DNA of 64,000 nucleotides from the NCBI GenBank assembly GCA_032622095.1, contig CP136065.1, positions 248,311,474 to 248,375,473 of the forward strand, given 5' to 3'. The notes below the pieces were generated by a model, which did not search any database, was not told the DNA's origin, and saw only the letters and a list, made by a program, of their open reading frames with translations. Every line of letters starts with the position of its first letter. Position 1 is the stretch's first letter. Positions 59,557-64,000 of the stretch are shown piece after piece. Both the position numbers and the translations under genes were made by a program. The DNA is from Siphonodentalium dalli. Taxonomy: Eukaryota; Mollusca; Scaphopoda; Gadilida; Siphonodentaliidae.

Positions 59557-60150
59557 ACGAATTACATATTCTATTTATCATATGACACCTATAAATTGAT
59601 TATGATGTCCAAAACGATGTCACAAATCACTAAATAGCTATATGACATCGGCAGCAAAAGGTTAATGTGACGTCACTTCATTGCACCGGAAGCCCAATTA
59701 CACCTGGTGAACTAGCAGAAATAATATGCACGCGAAGACATAGTGCGCTATTCTGTTCTCAGTTTGTGACATTATATCGTATGTTTATTAGATAAATACG
59801 AATTACATATTCTATTTATCGTATAACAATGTCCAAAACTATATATTTGAAGATTATAATTGCGAGAATTTCGGCATCGCGTTGATTGACGCGCACGAAT
59901 TTGACCTGCATTTAGTTAGAGATGCGGCTCGGCCCCGGCTGCCATTCAGCCAATCAGAACACACTTTTTGTCAACAAACCAATCAAATTATCGGAAGGTG
60001 ATATGAACTAGTAATTGATATGAAATTGATTTATGACATACTTTCCATGCAACGTAAATAATGATTGAGTCATATGATAAATATATATATGTGTGCAAGG
60101 TCTTTCATCTGACCACTATGCCGGGTCGTTCTATATGCCTTGCATATTAT
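59557..60150. other. Intergenic DNA with a ~238-bp direct repeat pair
   Basis: CGAATTACATATTCTATTTA occurs at 59559 and 59797, each followed by TCGTATAAC/TCATATGAC and ATGTCCAAAAC. No gene was seen. Confidence 0.55.
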
Positions 60151-60260
60151 TGGGTAAATTGTTACCATGCGTTGAGTAAAAACATTGCCCAACATTGGTT
60201 AAAATTTACCCAACATTCGCGTGGTGCACGAATTGTGTTGGGTAATATTTTACCCAACGC
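60151..60260. repeat. Short element with repeated TTTACCCAAC / GTTGGGTAA motifs
   Basis: TGGGTAAATTGTTACC, TTGCCCAACATTGG, ATTTACCCAACATTCGCG, GTTGGGTAATATTTTACCCA and AACGCG follow within 110 bp, giving several overlapping inverted repeats. It is probably a small foldback element; ends were not defined. Confidence 0.55.
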
Positions 60261-61119
60261 GATTTAGAGTGCATCGCGTAAGAACTGGGATGTTAAGGCT
60301 CTACATATAATGATATTGGAAGAGTTATTGTCGTTACCCCGAAAGGGTCTTATTTTTCTGGATTTATGCCTTTTCTGCATTATTTTTGCGTTGCAGTCAC
60401 ATCAAGACGACCAACCTACTATAATACATGGCCAGTCTTGTGGCGGGTGATCGCAAATGCACAACGGTTAATTTGTACTCGTTCAGATAAAAGTTTTGAA
60501 CTGTACTATGAAACGATCAAAGCTAATATTCTATTTTCGTTGTGTAATAAAAGGCAAACCATTAGTGAGACATATATTGTTATTTAAAAAAAAACTTTCA
60601 ATGCTTTTCAGTCGACATCAAAATTTGAAACGACTATAACAATATTGTTATTGGGCGCGATGCGGGAAGAGATAGATCATCTTTTAAGTAAAAATAATTC
60701 ACCTTGCATGAGTATTAAACAAACATTAATTCGCCGCTGATGTACCATCCATCACCCGGCATACGTGTCCCAGAGCCGCTGGATACTTATAAAATAGCCT
60801 ATCTCAACACTAATAGTATGTATTTACTGAAATAAGTAAGGTTTGGGTCAGGACGTGACCTCTGGCATCACCGCTCTCCATCCGAAGTCAGAAATCGCAA
60901 ACGTTGAGTTATTTAGTTTACACAATCATGCATTTTAATCACTTGGTTACTATTTCAGTCATTATCAGCAACAATATTCAGAAACTGCTTTTATCTTTTA
61001 TCATAAAACAAGCTTAGGTTTGCATAATTTTGCCTAATGTTTGAAGGTATCTCCGATCATTACGCCACATGTGGTGTATCTATCTTCTGTGATTTTGATA
61101 TTGTGTGGTGGACAGGGCG
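60261..61119. other. Intergenic DNA, no recognised gene
   Basis: A 73-codon plus-strand frame at 60366-60587 has no domain or repeat structure; I cannot support it as a gene or exclude a short exon. Confidence 0.35.
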
Positions 61120-61580
61120 AATGTATTCTTGGAGATGTTTTGTACCTTACTCAATCGTACCGATAGAATCACGTTGATGCCGAAATTGTAAAGTTAACGC
61201 CACCGGTGTATACTATGTTTATGAAAATATGATAAATCGTATCGATAGAGTCAGGACAGGCTGAAATTGTAAACTTAAAGTCACTTGTTGTTGAAAATAT
61301 AAATAATTTGATAGACTGAAAATAATGTGTAACCCATTGGGAGCCCCTAATGTATTCTTGGACATTTTGTTTTGTACCATTACTCAATCGTACCGATATA
61401 ATCACGTATATGCCGAAATTGTAAAGTTAACGCCACCGGTGTATAATATGTTTATGAAAATATGATAAATCGTATCGATAGAGTCAGGATAGGCTGAAAT
61501 TGTAAACCTAAAGTCACTTGTTGTTGAAAATATAAATAACTTGATAGACTGAAAATAATGTGTAACCCATTGCGAACCCC
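61120..61580. repeat. Tandem duplication, 229-bp period, two copies
   Basis: ATGTATTCTTGGA occurs at 61121 and 61350. Both copies continue through CTCAATCGTACCGATA, AAGTTAACGCCACCGGTGTA and AAAGTCACTTGTTGTTGAAA to TGTGTAACCCATTG. Few differences; recent. Confidence 0.9.
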
Positions 61581-61880
61581 CCTGGTGTAGTGAAGTGAAT
61601 TGTGGGTAGTTTCATTGTGATTCTCCACCATCTTTATTTTCTGGAAGTATCACCAAGATTTCTCCACTCTATTCTCTTAAACTACACCCGAATCGGTCAA
61701 ATTGTTTTGATAATTCTATCTAAATACATCTTAGCTACTATTCGGATCTGCTGTCCCGGTCTAAAAAGGGATAGTTTGACCAAAACGACTATTGACAAAA
61801 CTTTGTTTACAAATTGAGCGCACTCGATGACCGGGTTGACCCGTCCACTGACGGTCCAGTCCACGCTGCAAATTTATTAT
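61581..61880. other. Intergenic DNA, nothing recognised
   Basis: No gene or repeat was recognised; a 71-codon frame here lacks any domain. Confidence 0.35.
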
Positions 61881-62240
61881 CGAAAACAAATTCAATTTCT
61901 TCCATCTAAAACATAATTACGCGCTGGACTCTGTCATTTTAGGAATATATATGTATCCCACGCACATACACCAAGTCTCAGCTTAAAATTTTGAAAAATG
62001 ACAGTTTTATTGACATAAATCGATTTTAATGGAAAATGCCATGTTAAATTTTATCATTGAAAAACATTCATTTCTTCCATCTAAAACATAATTACGTGCT
62101 GTACTCTGTCATTTTATGAATATATAACTATCCCACGCACAAACACCAAGTCTCAGCTTAAAATTTTAAAAAATCACAGTTTTATCGACATAAATCGACT
62201 TTAATGGCAAATGCCATGTTAAATAAATTTTAGGGCCCTG
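61881..62240. repeat. Tandem duplication, 175-bp period, two copies
   Basis: TTCTTCCATCTAAAACATAA occurs at 61897 and 62072, each followed by CACCAAGTCTCAGCTTAAAA and GACATAAATCGA(T/C)TTTAATGG. Near-identical. Confidence 0.9.
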
Positions 62241-63290
62241 CAAATATTTTCTGAGCTGTTCCATATTGGGCACTAGAGTCCATATTTGACCGGTTACACC
62301 TGATAATTGTGCGACAGTACAGTCGCGTTACTTTATACATCAACATTGGTCATTATCACCCGACAAATTTATTTTGGTCTATCGTATCAACCGCTATTTT
62401 GTCCCGCGTAGCCTGATTAAGTGTCAACATTGGTCTTTATCGCTCCACTAATTTGTATCATTTCATCGGTATGAATTCCATATCCAATTATCCACATATA
62501 ACCAACCCAACCTCTAATCCGGGTCCAATTTATTTATTTCTTTCATCGGTATAGTCACGTTACGTAATATTTTATCGCGTGATACTTGTACTTATATGTC
62601 TATGGTATTACTACCGTATACGTATATCAATTGCTATTCCTTTCTATATAATCCTGGTGCCATCTATAGACATAGAGATAATTTCAGACCCCCCCCCCCC
62701 CCCCAATTTTATATCATTGCTGCTTTAGTACAGTCGCGATACATTACATGGCAACATCGCTCCACTAATTTATGTCAGTTCATCGGTACAAACCCCTTTT
62801 TCTCCGAGTCCATATAACCAACCCAACATCTTATAGAAGTCCATAAATGACTATTCTGGCACTATATAGAGATGACTAAGATTCTGACACCCCCTATTTT
62901 ATAGCCTTGTTGCAATGTTTAGTAGAGTTGAGATGCATAATATGTCAACATTGGTCATTATCGCTCTATAAATTTATATCGGTTCAACCCTTAGTTCCCT
63001 GTATCGCCCACCCCTCCCTGAATTTATTTTTTCATTTGTATTATAGTCTCGTTACGTACACATTTGATCTCTTGTAACTTTTGCTTCAATGCGTCGAGTT
63101 CCGCTGCAGAGAATACAAAACTGACAACATTTTGAAATGTTAGCAGGCTTCAAACTCATCTTATCCAAGAAAAACTCTGGTTACATAAGAAATTTGCGTA
63201 TATGGTGTACGCTCATTTGTTGCGTTAAAAACCAAAGGTCCCAAGTCAAGGTCCAAATCTCCAACACACTGTTGTGAGGTATAACTTCAT
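62241..63290. repeat. Diverged repeats with CAACATTGGTCATTATCGC and CATATAACCAACCCAAC blocks
   Basis: AACATTGGTC(A/T)TTATC occurs at about 62343, 62429 and 62947. ACATATAACCAACCCAACCT (62494) recurs as CATATAACCAACCCAACATC (62811). A C run lies at 62689-62704. The copies are partial and out of step, suggesting an old, rearranged tandem repeat. Confidence 0.55.
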
Positions 63291-63297
63291 CTACATA

Positions 63298-64000
63298 CAG
63301 TAATGTCCAAAGTAATTGATCACTTAACCACAGCATATTTATGGGTATTTTTTCATGATTTTAAATCCTGAAAAATTACCCATAATTATGCTGTGGTTAA
63401 GTGGTCAATTACTTTGGGCATTACTGTAACCAATATAAGGATTTGAGGTTTAATGATAACTCAATCCTCATACAGTAATGTTCAAAGTAATTGACCACTT
63501 AAGCACAGCAGAATAATGGGTAATTTATCAGGATTTTAAATGCTGAAAAAAAATACGCATAATTCTGCTGTGGTTAAGTGGTCAATTACTTTGGGCATTA
63601 CTGTAACCAATATAAGGATTTGAGGTTTAATGATAACTCAATCCTCATACAGTAATGTTCAAAGTAATTGACCACTTAAACACAGCAGAATAATGGGTAA
63701 TTTATCAGGATTTTAAATGCTGAAAAAATACGCATAATTCTGCTGTGGTTAAGTGGTCAATTACTTTGGGCATTACTGTAACCAATATAAGGATTTGAGG
63801 TTTAATGATAACTCAATCCTCATACAGTAATGTTCAAAGTAATTGACCACTTAACCAGAGCAGAATTATTTGTAATTTTTCAGGATTTTAAATCCTGAAA
63901 AATTACCAATAAATCTGATGTGGTTAAGTGGTCAATTACTTTGGGCATTACAGTAACCAATATAAGGATGTGAGGTTTAATGAGAACTCCATCCACATAA
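63298..64000. repeat. Family G: palindromic MITE amplified as a 175-bp tandem array (four units, open-ended)
   Basis: Units start with CAGTAATGTCC at 63298, 63473, 63650 and 63825 (period 175-177). Each is a ~129-bp hairpin: CAGTAATG(T)CCAAAGTAAT pairs with its end, ATTACTTTGGGCATTACTG, bounded by TA. The 47-bp spacer (ACCAATATAAGGATTTGAGG onwards) is repeated too, so element and flank were copied as one block. The array continues past the window end. Non-coding. Confidence 0.92.

Overview
This is a 64 kb piece of a eukaryotic (animal) nuclear genome, most likely an aquatic invertebrate and probably a mollusc such as a bivalve. That assignment is an inference. It rests on large intron-less transposase genes, a 205-bp satellite, several families of small TA-flanked DNA transposons (MITEs), a 5S-rRNA-derived sequence, abundant TACATGTA and ACCGGT palindromes, long poly-C runs, and dispersed repeats of a style common in bivalve genomes (GGCCGCC..GCCATCTTGGATTT blocks, GAGTTATGGCCCTTT, ACGGACGGACGG). 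No host gene with exons and no tRNA gene was recognised. The two convincing protein-coding regions are both transposon-derived.

Layout. 1-530: two tandem 325-bp foldback units. 691-3834 (minus): an intact ~1,047-codon PHD-OTU-MULE transposase-like gene. 4392-14740: about 50 tandem copies of a 205-bp satellite with irregular higher-order structure. 15.4-17.35 kb and 55.86-57.84 kb: inverted copies of a ~1.95-kb dispersed element. 17.4-24 kb: diverged tandem repeats and intergenic DNA. 24-41 kb: a dense, deeply nested field of DNA transposons (families A to F, a hAT-type MITE and family H). 41587-44060 (minus): a hAT/DUF4371-type transposase with one frameshift. 44.6-46.5 kb and 52.8-54.5 kb: arrays of 150-165-bp units ending in GCCATCTTGGATTT. 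55-63 kb: recent small tandem duplications and hairpins. 63.3-64 kb: a MITE amplified head-to-tail into a 175-bp satellite that runs off the window.

The most informative aspect is the nesting. One element copy lacking an insertion gives the empty site for another, so target-site duplications and termini can be read from this window alone. Family A makes a TA duplication (three empty sites). Family C makes a TA duplication inside a 5S rRNA-like sequence. A 955-bp element carrying thirteen near-copies of a 20-bp palindrome makes a 6-bp duplication, GTTCCT. A 976-bp element starting CAGTGTTCGC makes a perfect 8-bp duplication, TTACTAGT (hAT type). Four MITE families (A, B, C, G) have terminal repeats that align with each other, which suggests one transposase system or a common origin. 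No member of that group encodes a transposase here; the two transposases present (MULE-like and hAT-like) belong to other superfamilies.
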